A program made the translations under genes and the position numbers. The notes beneath the pieces are model-generated. The model was not told the origin of the DNA and searched no databases. It saw nothing but the letters and a program-made list of their open reading frames with translations. Shown one piece after another: positions 11,402-22,360 of a stretch of 64,000 nucleotides of DNA. The DNA is from Periplaneta americana (lineage: Eukaryota; Arthropoda; Insecta; Blattodea; Blattidae): contig NC_091127.1 of the NCBI RefSeq assembly GCF_040183065.1, positions 106,176,334-106,240,333 of the forward strand, written 5' to 3'. The stretch's first letter is position 1. Each line of letters opens with the position of its first letter.

Positions 11402-11800
11402 ATGGGACGAAAATGTAACATTAAAGACGAAAGTTATGCAAGCACAGCTAAATTTCGGAGATCATCATGTCAAAGCGGGAGAACAGAAGTTGTGAGGTAA
11501 TTGCAGGTGATTAGCGTAATAATATGTATAAAAGTAGCTATATATCTCTAATTTAACCACAAATTTATGACAATAAATCTATAGCAGCGGCCTGCTTCCA
11601 ATGCGATTTGCGCCTTGCAATGTCAATGATAATAAAGTATTAATAATTCCATACTCGAAATCAGAATTATACCATACTTAAGTAACTACTCCACGCGTCA
11701 TCAATATTTTTGTCGTTATTTTCAATTACAAAGTAATGAAACTGAATACCTGACATGGAAGGAATTATTATTCCATTCGTTGCGATTGTCGACTTTATTC

Positions 11801-11802
<2 letters not shown>

Positions 11803-11831
<29 letters not shown>
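11803..11831. repeat. (GA)n microsatellite
   Basis: Uninterrupted GA run that abuts, and appears to replace, the 5' end of the SINE that follows. Confidence 0.95.
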
Positions 11832-11834
<3 letters not shown>

Positions 11835-12050
11835 CGAGAGCCTGCTGATCCGGAGGAGCTGCGCTCGGGTTTGTGTTGGATTTCCACTTGGACTGTTTAT
11901 CTAGTTAGGCTTTTTCTGAGATTTTCTTAAACTATAAGGGAATGTGAGATATAATCACATGGCGTATTATCGGCCTCATCTTGCCAAATAGCATATCACT
12001 CTCATAAATTTCATCAACACTAAATAACGTAGTAGTTGATACAGCGTCAT
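11832..12050 (+). mobile_element. SINE-A copy, 5' end lost at a (GA)n run
   Basis: Starts inside the tRNA-like head (GCCTGCTGATCCGGAG), retains a B-box-like TTGGATTTCCAC, the GTTAGGCTTTTTCTGAG body and the family 3' end (TAACGTAGTAGTTGATACAG). Same family as 12301-12945. Confidence 0.8.
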
Positions 12051-12300
12051 CATTACATAGACGGTTAAAAATCAATTAAAACGATCAAAGTTAACTTCAA
12101 TTTTCAATGTCACTCGCAGTCAAATACGCACAATGAAAATAGTTTGCACTCCCCTTTAATTTATGTTCATGTCTTTAACGATCATAATCACTGCCGTCAG
12201 GAAGGAAAAGAAGCAGAAGACTCAGTTGAATAAGAATTATCTGCGTTTCTCGAAGATTGATAAGATAATCTGAAATACTGCAATAACTTCTCCGTAGCCA

Positions 12301-12501
12301 CCGGTGTAGCTCAGTCGGCTGAGGCGCTTGCATGTCGATCCGGAGTTGCGTTAGGGCGTGGGTTTGATTCCCGTTTGGGCCGACTAGTTGGCTGTTTTTT
12401 TTTTCGAGATTTTCCCCATCCGTAAGGTAATTGTCAGGTAATTTATGGCGAATCCTCAGCTTCATCTTGCTATCACCAATCCCATGACGCTAAGTAACCT
12501 A
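12301..12501 (+). mobile_element. tRNA-derived SINE-A, left part
   Basis: The head reads CCGGTGTAGCTCAGTCGGCT (A box in TAGCTCAGTCGG) and GGTTTGATTCCC (B box), the internal Pol III promoter. It is followed by the body with CGAGATTTTCCCCATCCG and GGCGAATCCTC. The SINE is interrupted after TAAGTAACCTA by a MITE and resumes at 12922 with GTAGTTGATACAG. This is a SINE, not a tRNA gene: there is no proper acceptor stem and related copies occur elsewhere in the window. Confidence 0.88.
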
Positions 12502-12919
12502 TAGTCGCGTCGCTCTTATTTTCGGCGTGACTCCTCCTCTTTGCTTACGCCTCAGGAAGTGAAGGTTCTATGAAGTCTAGGTAGATAGTATCGTTCGCCA
12601 TTTTTGTTCTTTCGTTGTCGAGCTACCAGACAAGGAATATATTTACCGCACAAGTTAAATATTATCATGTCGTAGCGACTATGATAATAAATCAAACGCA
12701 CTGTAATTGAGCAAATAATTGAGCGGCAAATAATGTCCTCGTGTGCTTTCTGCGAACGCCAACGAAAGAACCAAAATGGCGGGCGATTATATTAAGTACA
12801 GTATTTATCGAGCCTTAGGAAGTGCATAACGTCAACAGCAACGAATCACAATTCGCACACATTTAAATGTAGCCGACCTGCAACGTGATTGGCTGCCGAA
12901 AATAAGAGCGACGGGACTA
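12502..12919. mobile_element. Fold-back MITE inserted in SINE-A
   Basis: The ends are TAGTCGCGTCGCTCTTATTT and the inverted TAGTCCCGTCGCTCTTATTT, 25 bp with one mismatch. TA TSD at 12500-12501 and 12920-12921. A second pair of inverted blocks lies inside (GCCATTTTTGTTCTTTCGTT near 12598; its inverted partner near 12757-12776), so most of the unit can fold on itself. No ORF. A TA-targeting Tc1/mariner-type MITE is the likely class, by inference. Confidence 0.85.
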
Positions 12920-12921
12920 TA

Positions 12922-12945
12922 GTAGTTGATACAGTATCGTTAGGG
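12922..12945 (+). mobile_element. tRNA-derived SINE-A, right part
   Basis: GTAGTTGATACAGTATCGTT is the family 3' end that continues the copy interrupted at 12501. Confidence 0.8.
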
Positions 12946-13789
12946 CCTATATAACAAAAAAATACTTTTCCGTTTTCCACTCGGAAGCCTGTTCGTTCTT
13001 CTTTCTTAATTGTTGTCATTTATTTTTTCTTTGTTTCTTTCTTTCACTCGAGAACTTCAATATGAACTTTCATAGGATTTCAGTGCTTTAAATAAAGTTT
13101 TGAGACTACAAGAGGCTACATGATTTTAATATTTGTACGAACGACTAGAATTAAAGTACAGAGAATAAATAACTGAGGAGTGAATTGACATTTTAACAAA
13201 CGAAACAATTGTAAGTATAAAATAAGTCAGAAATTCTCTGCCTCATATTACGAACAAGAATTCGAACTCGAGTCTTCTGCTTGGAACTAGTTAGTTGCTT
13301 GGAAGAGCATTGATGTTTCCACAAACTGTAAGCTCGTTAGCGCTCGCTGAGGTGCAGGTGTCGTGTAGCAGTTGACCTTGGTGCTTGTACCATACTGTGC
13401 GTGGACTCTGCACAACAGCAGTAGCTGATTGGCTTTCTATGTACAGTATGTCTGCCCCATAAAGCAAACGAATGGATTTCTTCGATACTGACCAGTCTAC
13501 AAACACAACAGAGCAGATTTGAAACTACGCCACATAAACATTAAAATTCTCGTTGTGGTTGAATTGGTATTAATTACAATCCCAGGCTTTTATTGCTGAC
13601 ACAAAAATTTAGATTTATCTCCCATCCACAGAACGTGAGTTATCGCAGGCAGAAGAATAGGTAGGCTGCAGCCTGAAGCAGCAAATTGTAGGTCGCGGTC
13701 GGTATAGTTCTGGAGAAAATAGACTTGTCAGAAGTCATTTATCAGTTCGCTCAGCAGAAGACAAGGTGAAAGATATTTGAATGGGTAAT
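12946..13789. other. No gene seen
   Basis: No transposon end or coding motif recognised. A 71-codon ORF on the minus strand (13291-13506) matches nothing I know. Confidence 0.45.
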
Positions 13790-13999
13790 TTTAGAAACAA
13801 CGTAACTCCACAAACATAAATTTTTCACAAATGACAAAAAACTAATTTATGAAAATATGCAGGTAGCTACTTCAGTGGAATTTTTTCATATTTAAAGGAA
13901 ATGTTAAACATATTATTTAACATATAATGCAAATACAAAATATAATATATAATGTATTAAATTTAAGCCCAAAAGTTCAGGAGTTACGTTGTTTCTAAA
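13790..13999. mobile_element. Short MITE with 20-bp TIRs
   Basis: The ends are exact 20-bp inverted repeats (TTTAGAAACAACGTAACTCC at 13790-13809; inverted at 13980-13999). The inside is about 170 bp of very AT-rich sequence without an ORF. The TSD is unclear (TA or TAA possible). Confidence 0.65.
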
Positions 14000-14261
14000 C
14001 TTAACACAAAATATCAGACAAAATGTTTATCTTATATTGTAGTTTAATTACATTTCAGATTATAAATAATAACTAAATAAAAGAACTGTTACATAAGATA
14101 TATTTTTTTACATTGTAACTGTCAATTACTAAACAAAATTATTTGAGATTATTACATATTTGACATGAATGTTTTCATTTGTATATATAGAAAAAAATTG
14201 TGCATGAAGTTAATTCAATATAGTTTAGTTTTATAGAAGCGCTCAACGCAAAAAACACACT

Positions 14262-14732
14262 TACTTACTTACAAATGGCTTTTAAGGAACCCGCAGGTTC
14301 ATTGCCGCCCTCACATAAGCCCGCAATCGGTCCCTATCCTGTGCAAGATTAATCCAGTCTCTATCATCATATCCCAACTTTCTCAAATCCATTTTAATAT
14401 TATCCTTCCATCTACGTCTCGGTCTCTCAACTAACACTGTACATATATGCATTTCTGGATTCGCCCATACGTGTTACATGCCCTGCCCATCTCAAACGTC
14501 GGGATTTAATGTTCCTAATTATGTCAGATGAAGAATACAATGTATGCAGTTCTACGTTGTGTAACTTTCTCCATTCTGCTGTAGAGGAGTCGGCCTCCAG
14601 ATATGGAGGGTAGCTGCGGATATATTGAATAAGCAGTCGTGGACAGCCGATAAGGGGTGGTCCTCCAACTTGGGTGTTGGGCGAAGGGCTAGCAACTCAT
14701 CACTGTAAAAAACAACTTGTTAAGAATCCATA
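14262..14732 (-). mobile_element. LINE-A copy with 5' inversion
   Basis: 14262-14586 is the LINE-A 3' end on the minus strand, starting with its (TTAC)n tail and reading back through the RT C-terminal region. 14587-14732 is the LINE-A 5' region but on the plus strand (ATATGGAGGGTAGCTGCGGA, as at 31455). An exact 12-bp direct repeat, AAAAAACACACT, flanks the whole unit at 14250-14261 and 14733-14744. A single insertion with twin-primed inversion explains this. Confidence 0.9.
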
Positions 14733-14744
14733 AAAAAACACACT

Positions 14745-15985
14745 ACTTTTATTAATTATTTTCCAAAATATCAGTACAAAATGATTTTTGTGCTCCAAGA
14801 ATATAGGCCTACTGCAAGATTTAGTTTCAGTTCATCACTGTAAGCCCTAGTTTATGGCAAAGTAACATTCCGTTTACCAGTGCCTCGAAAAATGAATGTA
14901 TGGTCAAAAATGGTCCCAATAAACGGTGCTATTGTTACAGTTCCAGGGAACTCTTTCATATTCTTAAAATATCTGAAAGTTTAAAATGAAGTACGCTCGT
15001 CTCTTGGAAGATGTTCAGTTTCTCAAGAATTAACTATCTTCTTATGCAGATGAGGCCATCAATATTTGAAGTTCATTATAAGGTCAGTGTCCACCATATT
15101 AACAGATAACTTTCAGGAGGAACTTGATTTTACTATTATTTCATTCACTTCTTTTGGGAGATAAATCCTGTCATGTTTTGCCAGAAGCCTTTATGTAATT
15201 CGCACATCTTATTCAAGTCCCTCAGCGAATAATAGTGGTGAATGCAGTGATGTAGACTGATACATGAGCATGAAAAGAAATCTGTAATGCTTTTGAACCA
15301 ATATTATCTTGTTCGAAGTAGCTTGAATTATAAGTCAGTCAGATGTAAAAATAATTCACGTGTGCATGCACTGGGTCTCCCACCAGCAGTACCGGCTCCT
15401 TATTTTACCACTCCTTAAAAAGCACGTGTTAATGGCTCAGGCCGGCCTACAGTACAAATGACAACTCGGATTTCAGGTCACACTATGACTCCGATTGGCG
15501 ATTATTGATTCTGCACGCAAACTCTGCGTATGATGGGGGGAGTGGAGGTCAGCAGACATGTTTTAAGGTAAGAGTTCGCCTATAGATGTTTTGTAAGTTC
15601 TCTTCTTATCATAAGAACAAATTCGCGAGAACTATTTGTGAGATCATTTATGAATAAAAGTCCGTCCAAAACGTATCACCGGGCTGTAGTTCAGTTTCTC
15701 ACTGCTGATGTCTGTCATTCTATGAAGTTTAATGAGCAGAAACCTTCTTCAGCCTTCGAACAGTGATCAGACACATGAGATGAGGAAAGTTGATGGCAGC
15801 GTTTTCATATTATACCGTGCCACATGTCGAAAGAGACGGTTAGGAGAACATGCAGCGAATGAACTGTATAGTTTTACAAAATTCGTCACAAAGCTCGAAT
15901 TAGTAGTCGAGTTTGTGTTCGAATAATAGAAGAAAGTTCCTAACAGATTACCGAGAAGTTATAGGTAGTTTACTTTTTTTATATA
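14745..15985. other. No gene seen
   Basis: About 1.2 kb of non-repetitive-looking sequence. The best ORF (15732-15926, 64 codons) has no recognised motif. Confidence 0.45.
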
Positions 15986-16093
15986 CACAGAGTGGAAGGT
16001 AACCTTTTACAATCCTTCTGGGATGATATCTCGAATTATGACAAACAAGAAAGTCTAATACCGATAACATTTTGTTCCCAGAAAGGCGGTTTT

Positions 16094-16144
<51 letters not shown>

Positions 16145-17287
16145 TTTGTAACTTGAAATTATGATCAAGTTTTTCATTAAATTGCTCAAAATTGCATTTT
16201 TATTTCTTATAGGATGATAGAGTAAGCTATGTATGGCCATGTTACAGTCGTATTTGCATAGGAAATAACACAGATCTCGAATAAATCGCGTTAATAGTCG
16301 TGTACATATTGCATGGGAACAGGGCTGTAACACGCAGACAACTCTATTTCTTACGTACGCAAACCTTGTGGCCGAGTTAGATGTACGGAGTGGACGATAC
16401 GCTTACATTCACTTCGTCATTAGTTGCAGGCTACGTGCAGTTCGAAGCAGTTGAAACGCAACGAGATGCCACAGTTTTCTAATCGTGAGTATCTGGACAT
16501 GTTATTAATTTATGGCGAAACTGGTCACAATGCCGCTGCAGCTGCTCGCTTATACTGTGACAGATAACTGGATCAGGAGTGTGAAAGTTGTAGACACGCA
16601 ACTGGTGGACACTTTGAACAATACCTTTAAAAGACACTGTAGATAATGATGCACAAAATTTAACAGTGTACCTCACATTAATGAGTATCATTTTCATTTA
16701 GTTTCAAAGCTGTTTATTTCTTTCAAACATTGTATTGTAATTGAGGTGGAGTGACGCCAACTGTGTGATCCTCAATGTAAAATAATACTGTATTTAAAGG
16801 ATTAATTTTCTTTTATGCATAATTTTTCATTCTACTGTATTATTGATGAAATTTCCTTAAAATATAAGGGAAACTACAAGTTTGTTCGTACTAAATTTAG
16901 TGCTCAAACGATACAATAACGAACGTTTCATCATAGATAACGAATAACATAGTTAATGTAATTAACATGTTACGATTACATAAATTTTGATTTGACTGCG
17001 TTCTCAACAGATGTTTTTGTTTAAAAAACGGTATGTGTGTACATCCTTTCAAAAACCTATGCCAAGTAGATGATTGGAGTTGCATTCACTATAGTGGGAT
17101 GCAATGATCTCGCGAAGTAAACACTAGGGCCTACTACTGTCTACAACGTTGCAACATTGCAACATTCGTTTTCTCGAAATATTACAAAAACTATTGGTCG
17201 TATGAAAAAAAAAAATTGACGAAGCGTTCTCAAATGACATGATCTGTTATGTGTGTGAAGGATTGTAAAAGGTTACCTTCCATCCTG
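15986..17287 (+). mobile_element. Mariner-like transposon remnant with DUF4817-type N-terminus
   Basis: The TIRs share GGAAGGTAACCTTTTACAAT (left about 15993, right read inward from about 17282). CAGAG and CAGGA are the outermost bases. The flanks read TATACA on both sides, so the TSD may be TA or longer. On the plus strand about 16467-16567 encodes MPQFSNREYLDMLLIYGETG and HNAAAAARLYCDR, the HTH that opens many insect mariner-like transposases (Pfam DUF4817 type), then a stop. 16580-16640 resembles the protein C-terminus (VDTLNNTFKRHC). The catalytic core is missing. A 46-bp poly-A run (16095-16140) lies inside. Confidence 0.72.
16095..16140. repeat. Poly-A run, 46 bp
   Basis: Uninterrupted A run inside the mariner-like remnant. 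It is either a microsatellite expansion or the tail of an otherwise unseen retroposed fragment. Confidence 0.95.
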
Positions 17288-17289
17288 TA

Positions 17290-17927
17290 TACACATGCAT
17301 ACATTTACAGGTAAGTCAATTTCATGACCCGTATGAAACGTATGTACGTAGCTAATGCGGTACAGCTGAAATACTTTAAGTATTAACTTCAATGGTAGCT
17401 AGAATGTCTCCGTTACGTAATAAACTGAAAACTGTTTCAACGTATTGATCTTAATCAACACTTGTGATTTATATTACGCCCACATAATTTCTACAACGGG
17501 CTAGATTGCAATGGTGACATCCAAGTGAAGTGAAATCACTGAAAGCTGCTCCTTCTCTTCCCCACGTGTTCAGCTGAACATAAAAGGCGATAAGATATCC
17601 GGACTTGAAATATGGCTGTCACTGGCCCTGTTCCCATGGCGATCTGGACTTCTCCAAAGCAGTATTCTGCCCCTTACACTATCGCATCCTCGCTCTTCCA
17701 TATATGTAAAATAAAATTTTCTTAAGTGGTTTTGTAGCGTCTTAAAGATATTTTGGATTCTAAATTTTAATTATCTGCTTTCAATGTGTTACGTAATCAA
17801 TTTCATTGCTATATAATTACATCCTTCACTTGTATTTACTATTAATTAAAAATTGTTATTGTTTATTTTGTACGATCGCGTTTGTGCTTAGTTTCGCCAT
17901 TGTCGTTTATATTATTCTCGATTTATT
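17290..17927. other. No gene seen
   Basis: No recognised repeat or coding motif. Confidence 0.45.
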
Positions 17928-17931
17928 AATT

Positions 17932-18315
17932 GAGACGTTCAGCGCTAAAGTGGATCAAGTCACAAATTTTCATAAATTGAGGTCAGTTCATTTTCTGATT
18001 ATCTGACGTTGGATCCTTTCCGAGCAGTAATGGATCAAGTCTTAATTCCAAGAATCCGCCGGTAGGTGAGACCAATCACTTTTGGCTAAGATTATTTGTT
18101 CACGATGTTCTGAGCCATAGTGAATCAAGTCACCAAAGCGTTGTATCAATTAACATCATAATTGTTTATATTTTATAAATCTACTAGAATGTGAGAATGG
18201 AACAATAAAATTATTGCATTCAAGTTAGATAATCCACTAGAGCATATTAACTTTAAGTTCTATTATCTCAAAACTACGTCTCATGGACTTGATCCACTTT
18301 AGCTTTGAACGCTTC
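17932..18315. mobile_element. MITE of the 4-bp-TSD family, copy 1 (384 bp)
   Basis: The ends share GCTAAAGTGGATCAAGTC in inverted orientation near each terminus, with outermost bases GAGACGTTC and GAAGCGTTC. AATT flanks at 17928-17931 and 18316-18319. Two internal degenerate copies of the end motif occur (AGTAATGGATCAAGTC near 18025; CATAGTGAATCAAGTC near 18116), giving subterminal repeats. No ORF. Related to the copies at 21811 and 22121. Confidence 0.8.
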
Positions 18316-18319
18316 AATT

Positions 18320-18985
18320 GCATTTATTTTTGTTGATATCTTCATTTAATTTTGTTGTGTTGTTTTTATCTATGTTTTCGTTTGATTTTCTTATGTTGTT
18401 TGTATGTGTATGTGTTGTTCATAACTGGGCTTTGTTCTTGTCTTTGTTTAAATTTTGCATTTGTGCCAATTTTTTTTTTTTTTTTTTTTTTTTTTTCGTT
18501 TTTCTTGGCATGTGTTCTGCTCTTCATTTGCTTATTTTGTTTCAGTTATTTATTTCCCTGACCATATTGGGGATTAAATCAATGTCTTTCCCAAAATATT
18601 CTATGAAGTGTTTTGTATAAAACAGTTTTTAACTCGAAAAGGAAGCAAAAACTAGCAACATTTTGTTAAACTTTTTTGTTTGAAATATCTCAAAGAATAA
18701 ACCCTTGAAATTAATTACATTACTTACGGTTCCGCCTGTATATATGTACGTGTATAGTTTCGTGTTCACAGGGATGATGATACTCTAGCTGAAATAACTG
18801 TATCAACTGATTTGCTAAATCCAAACACGGTGATGTGAAACTGATGGTTCAAGAACATTCCATTAGGGCATTCAGACAACTAATAATTTATACTTTAATT
18901 AAAGGATAAATTAGAAATAACGCTACACGATAAGAAATTAAGTCAACCTACGTGGGAGATCTGAATTTAATGGGGTATCTTGTTA
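18320..18985. other. No gene seen; T-rich with a poly-T run
   Basis: T-rich stretch containing a poly-T run at about 18471-18496. Hydrophobic ORFs here come from T-rich codons and are not credible. Confidence 0.5.
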
Positions 18986-19041
18986 ATAATAATAATAATA
19001 ATAATAATAGTAGTAGTAGTAGTAGTAGTAGTAGTAGCAGT

Positions 19042-19073
<32 letters not shown>

Positions 19074-19142
19074 CAGTAGCAGTAGCAGCAGCAGCAGCAG
19101 TAGTAGTAGTGGTAGTGGTGGTGGTGGTGGTGGTGGTGGTGG
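18986..19142. repeat. Compound trinucleotide microsatellite
   Basis: Passes without a break from (AAT)n through (AGT)n and (AGC)n to (GGT)n, with reversals between AGT and AGC. Poly-Leu, poly-Ser and poly-Thr ORFs on both strands are artefacts. Confidence 0.97.
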
Positions 19143-19259
19143 TATCCACATAATGAATTATACTAGCAATAGAACGAAAACAAGCCATTAAACAAATCTG
19201 ATCTTATTGTTTCATTTATTTTATCAGTTTTAGTACATCCTCTTACATATTCATAAATT

Positions 19260-19790
19260 TCGTCTCTGCAGACTGTATACGTGATCTTTCTCTTTTTGTT
19301 AGTGTTCACAATTCGAAACCATATATAAGAGTAGGCGCAGCCATATCCCTATAAAATTTAACTTGTGTTTCTCTTCTAGTTTTCCTTCTTAAAGTTCTTC
19401 TAATTGTTCCACAAATGGTTTGAAATCTATTAACTTTCATCTCAATGTCTTTGTCAAACTTAAAACTAATGTCACGTCCTAGATAAATAATTGAAGTGAG
19501 ATACTTGTTCCAATATTTTTCCATTTATTAGTATCTTCGATCTAACAGGATTCTTACATTTAAAAGACATTATCTTTGTTTTTTATATTTATTTAAACTG
19601 TAAAACATTACATTTTGGTTCAATCTATATACTGCTCTTTGTAAATTATCTTCTGTTTCTTAAATAACTATTTGATTATCAGCATATAGAAAAGTGTTTG
19701 AAGGTGTTTTTAATTTTATTGCAATCCCAGACTGTGTTTCATCTACCCTCTGCATAACTAGATCGTCAATATACAGATCTTATCTCACTT
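19260..19790 (-). pseudogene. LINE reverse transcriptase fragment (post-palm)
   Basis: On the minus strand about 19700-19670 reads YADNQIV in the position of motif C (YADDQ in active relatives). 19524-19306 reads IIYLGRDISFKFDKDIEMKVN and RFQTICGTIRRTLRRKTR, then ALIYG-like sequence (APTLIYGFEL), the usual C-terminal RT pattern with YLG and LLYG motifs. The substitution at the second Asp of motif C and the loss of everything upstream make it a pseudogene. The family differs from LINE-A and LINE-C. Confidence 0.72.
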
Positions 19791-20438
19791 GAGGGGCTAC
19801 GGTATAGGTCTATGTACAAGTCTTTGTTGTTGATATCTATATCTATCGTAAATGTAGTCGTATAATTTTTTTCTCCATTTTTCTGCCGAAACCAATGACT
19901 GAGGCATCAAATGGAAAAAAGTGGACATAATACTGAATGGCGCCAAACTAAAGTAAAAGTGAATAAGCTGAGCACAGTGGATAGATGATTCAGAAATTAT
20001 CCTGTGGGCTATGATCAAGCCTTCCCTTTGTATATTATGATCATTGCACCCGTCACTCTGTTGACACATCAACGAGAATTAAATTTCTGCCTTGAACATG
20101 CGAACTAGAGTCATTTCTCTATTTCATCACATATTGGAACATGTCTTTATGAAACTGTGCGGAAATATCTTCCAAATCCAGCAATATTATAGGAACGAAA
20201 ATCAACTGTAAAGGTCTAATATGCCATGAAATCGGGACATTTTGATGAGTGTGCAAATTATTTCGGGACGCTGGACGCAATGGTCGAACCTTAGGTTATT
20301 TCTTTGAGTCTAGCTTTTATATTTTGTTTTTTGACCATATCTTTGTTCAAATGCTTTCTGTTTTTCTACACTCGATTTTTCTTTTATTATCTTCTTTTCT
20401 GTTCCTTTCTTGTTTCTCATTTTGTTTTCTTACAATTG
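19791..20438. other. No gene seen
   Basis: No recognised motif. The stretch after 20300 is T/C-rich. Confidence 0.45.
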
Positions 20439-20440
20439 TA

Positions 20441-21109
20441 CACCGTGTCCCGCTTAAAGGGATCGAGAAATAAATGATCACCACTTAAAATCAGATAAAG
20501 ATATAGTTAAGATTTATATCTGACAAGATAGAGAAACTGTCCAAGTTTACCCAACAAAGTCTGAAAACAGCTGCATGAGTAACTTTCCTTTGTTTGTTGC
20601 TAAAACAATCCTGGCACCATTTTTAGGAGAACACGCCATGGTCAACATGTGGACACCACAATAGAAAGTTCAGTGTGTGCTGTAGCTAGCAGAAGAAAAA
20701 TATGTTAAGCGAGTACAAAGCCGTGTTCGTCGTACGTGGATAGGTGGATCTGAAGATGAGGACCCATTGCCTGGTCAACCAGGTCAACCGATCTTATCTC
20801 ATTGGATTTTTTCTGAGGCTTTATGAAGGATGTTATGTACCAAAGAGGCAGAGCTAACACTTTGGAGGAACTGAGACAACGCATCACAAATGCTGTGACT
20901 CCAAAAATGCCACAGAACAATTGGCGGGAGGTTGAATACCGTTTAGATGTCTGCAGGGCAACTCAAGGTGCACAAATCGAGTTGCATTTACTATTCTCCG
21001 AAACTCGGAGAGTTTTTACATCAAGTTATCTAAAAAGTGATGTTATAAAACCATTATTTTCACTTGAAATTATCACTTATTTATCGATCCCTCTAAGCGG
21101 GACACGGTA
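20441..21109 (+). mobile_element. Mariner-like deletion derivative, copy 2
   Basis: The TIRs are CACCGTGTCCCGCTTAAAGG (20441) and the inverted ACCGTGTCCCGCTTAGAGGG near 21108. TA flanks at 20439-20440 and 21110-21111. The transposase N-terminus is frame-broken around 20636-20740. The C-terminus is readable at 20823-20985 (MKDVMYQRGRANTLEELRQR, WREVEYRLDVCRATQGAQIE). The join between the two parts (just after VFVV at about 20735) matches copy 1 at 7137-7819, so both derive from one internally deleted ancestor. Confidence 0.88.
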
Positions 21110-21111
21110 TA

Positions 21112-21806
21112 CTTTAAATTTGTATTCCATCCTATTCTTTTTTCATATACAATTTAAAATGCAACATTCTTATTAAAACATATCATGTTATATTGCTATT
21201 TCTACTATTACACTATAGGTACCGTATTCTTAACTTTAAATTTCAGGTTTGTTCTTAATTTTTGTTACCCTCCAGCATTTATTTCACTACTATCCCCACT
21301 TATTCTGTTTGTAATCATTTATATTTACCTTCGCGATATATCAAAACATGTACATGGCTTCTTCTTCACCCCTTCATCATTTAGTGATTACCTCGTGTTC
21401 TCGGTCCACGCCATTACATTCAGAAGAAGAATCCTTACTGTTTGAAAACTGGTTTAAAGAGGAAGTAATAAGCGTTTTCCGCTTGAAAGAAGAAAATTGC
21501 GCAGTAAAGTAATCAACCATTGCCGTAACAAAAGGTCGCTAACAAATTAGTTTACAGTCTCCATCGGCGATTGCCCGTACGTAGACATTTTTACGAGCTC
21601 GTCGAATGACCTCATAGAAGTTCCGGTTCCTGGACAAGGAAATTATCATGGAAGGCGTTTTCAGTGTATAATGAAGGAAATATTTTTTGTCCCCCTATAC
21701 CATAAAGTTATTATAATTCATTATGTATCATAAGCTACGAAGGGATGTAATAATTAGGCACACATTTCTCTATGTCCTATTTATGAAAGACAACATTAGT
21801 ATGCTT
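21112..21806. other. No gene seen
   Basis: No recognised repeat end or motif. ORFs are short and hydrophobic. Confidence 0.45.
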
Positions 21807-21810
21807 AATT

Positions 21811-22055
21811 GAAGGGTTCACAACCAGAGTGGACCAAGTCCATCTGGAATAGTTCTGAGATATTGAGTCTTAAAGTTCCTGGCTCACGCTTAGCAACCTT
21901 CACCTTCCATAGGAAATGCTGCCCTCTGTGGAGTAACAAATGAGTTATGGACTTTGTTATGGCAATGAATAAATCTAAGTTTCCGTCATCCGAGATTGTA
22001 TTAATCCACAAACTGATCACTAGTGGACTTGGTCCACTCTGGTTGTGAGCCCTTC
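21811..22055. mobile_element. MITE of the 4-bp-TSD family, copy 2 (245 bp)
   Basis: Nearly perfect inverted ends GAAGGGTTCACAACCAGAGT, continuing GGACCAAGTCCA, against the other end with one or two changes. AATT flanks at 21807-21810 and 22056-22059. No ORF. Confidence 0.88.
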
Positions 22056-22120
22056 AATTATAATATGGATTCTAAATAACACTGTAACTACAATTATTTT
22101 ACTTTGTTCAATGGATATTT

Positions 22121-22356
22121 GAAGGGTTTAGAGCCATAGAGGGCCAAGAGCCATATATTAAAAACTTACAAAACAAGGGTTGAAATGAAGTGAATACCAT
22201 AATTCAATGAAACATGTAGCAAGTAATATGAAGTATGCACATTAAAACTAAATTATATGTGAATCTTCATTAAATTCTTGTATTCACTTAACCTGAACCC
22301 TTGCTTTCTCCATTTTTAATATATGGCGCTTGGCCCACTATGGCTCTGAACCCTTC
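22121..22356. mobile_element. MITE of the 4-bp-TSD family, copy 3 (236 bp)
   Basis: The ends are GAAGGGTTTAGAGCCATAGA and the inverted GAAGGGTTCAGAGCCATAGT, then GGGCCAAG. The inverted match extends into ATATATTAAAAA. ATTT flanks at 22117-22120 and 22357-22360. It lies only 65 bp from copy 2. Confidence 0.88.
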
Positions 22357-22360
22357 ATTT

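Noticed and set aside
12301..12372. tRNA gene on the basis of good A and B boxes
   Set aside because: No acceptor stem pairing, and the same head recurs with an attached SINE body.
12175..12465. 96-codon minus-strand ORF
   Set aside because: Antisense of the SINE-A head and body.
16055..16333. ORF with a poly-Phe stretch
   Set aside because: Produced by the 46-bp poly-A run on the other strand.
18948..19191. Poly-Leu, poly-Ser and poly-Thr/Ala ORFs on both strands
   Set aside because: Trinucleotide microsatellite read in three frames.
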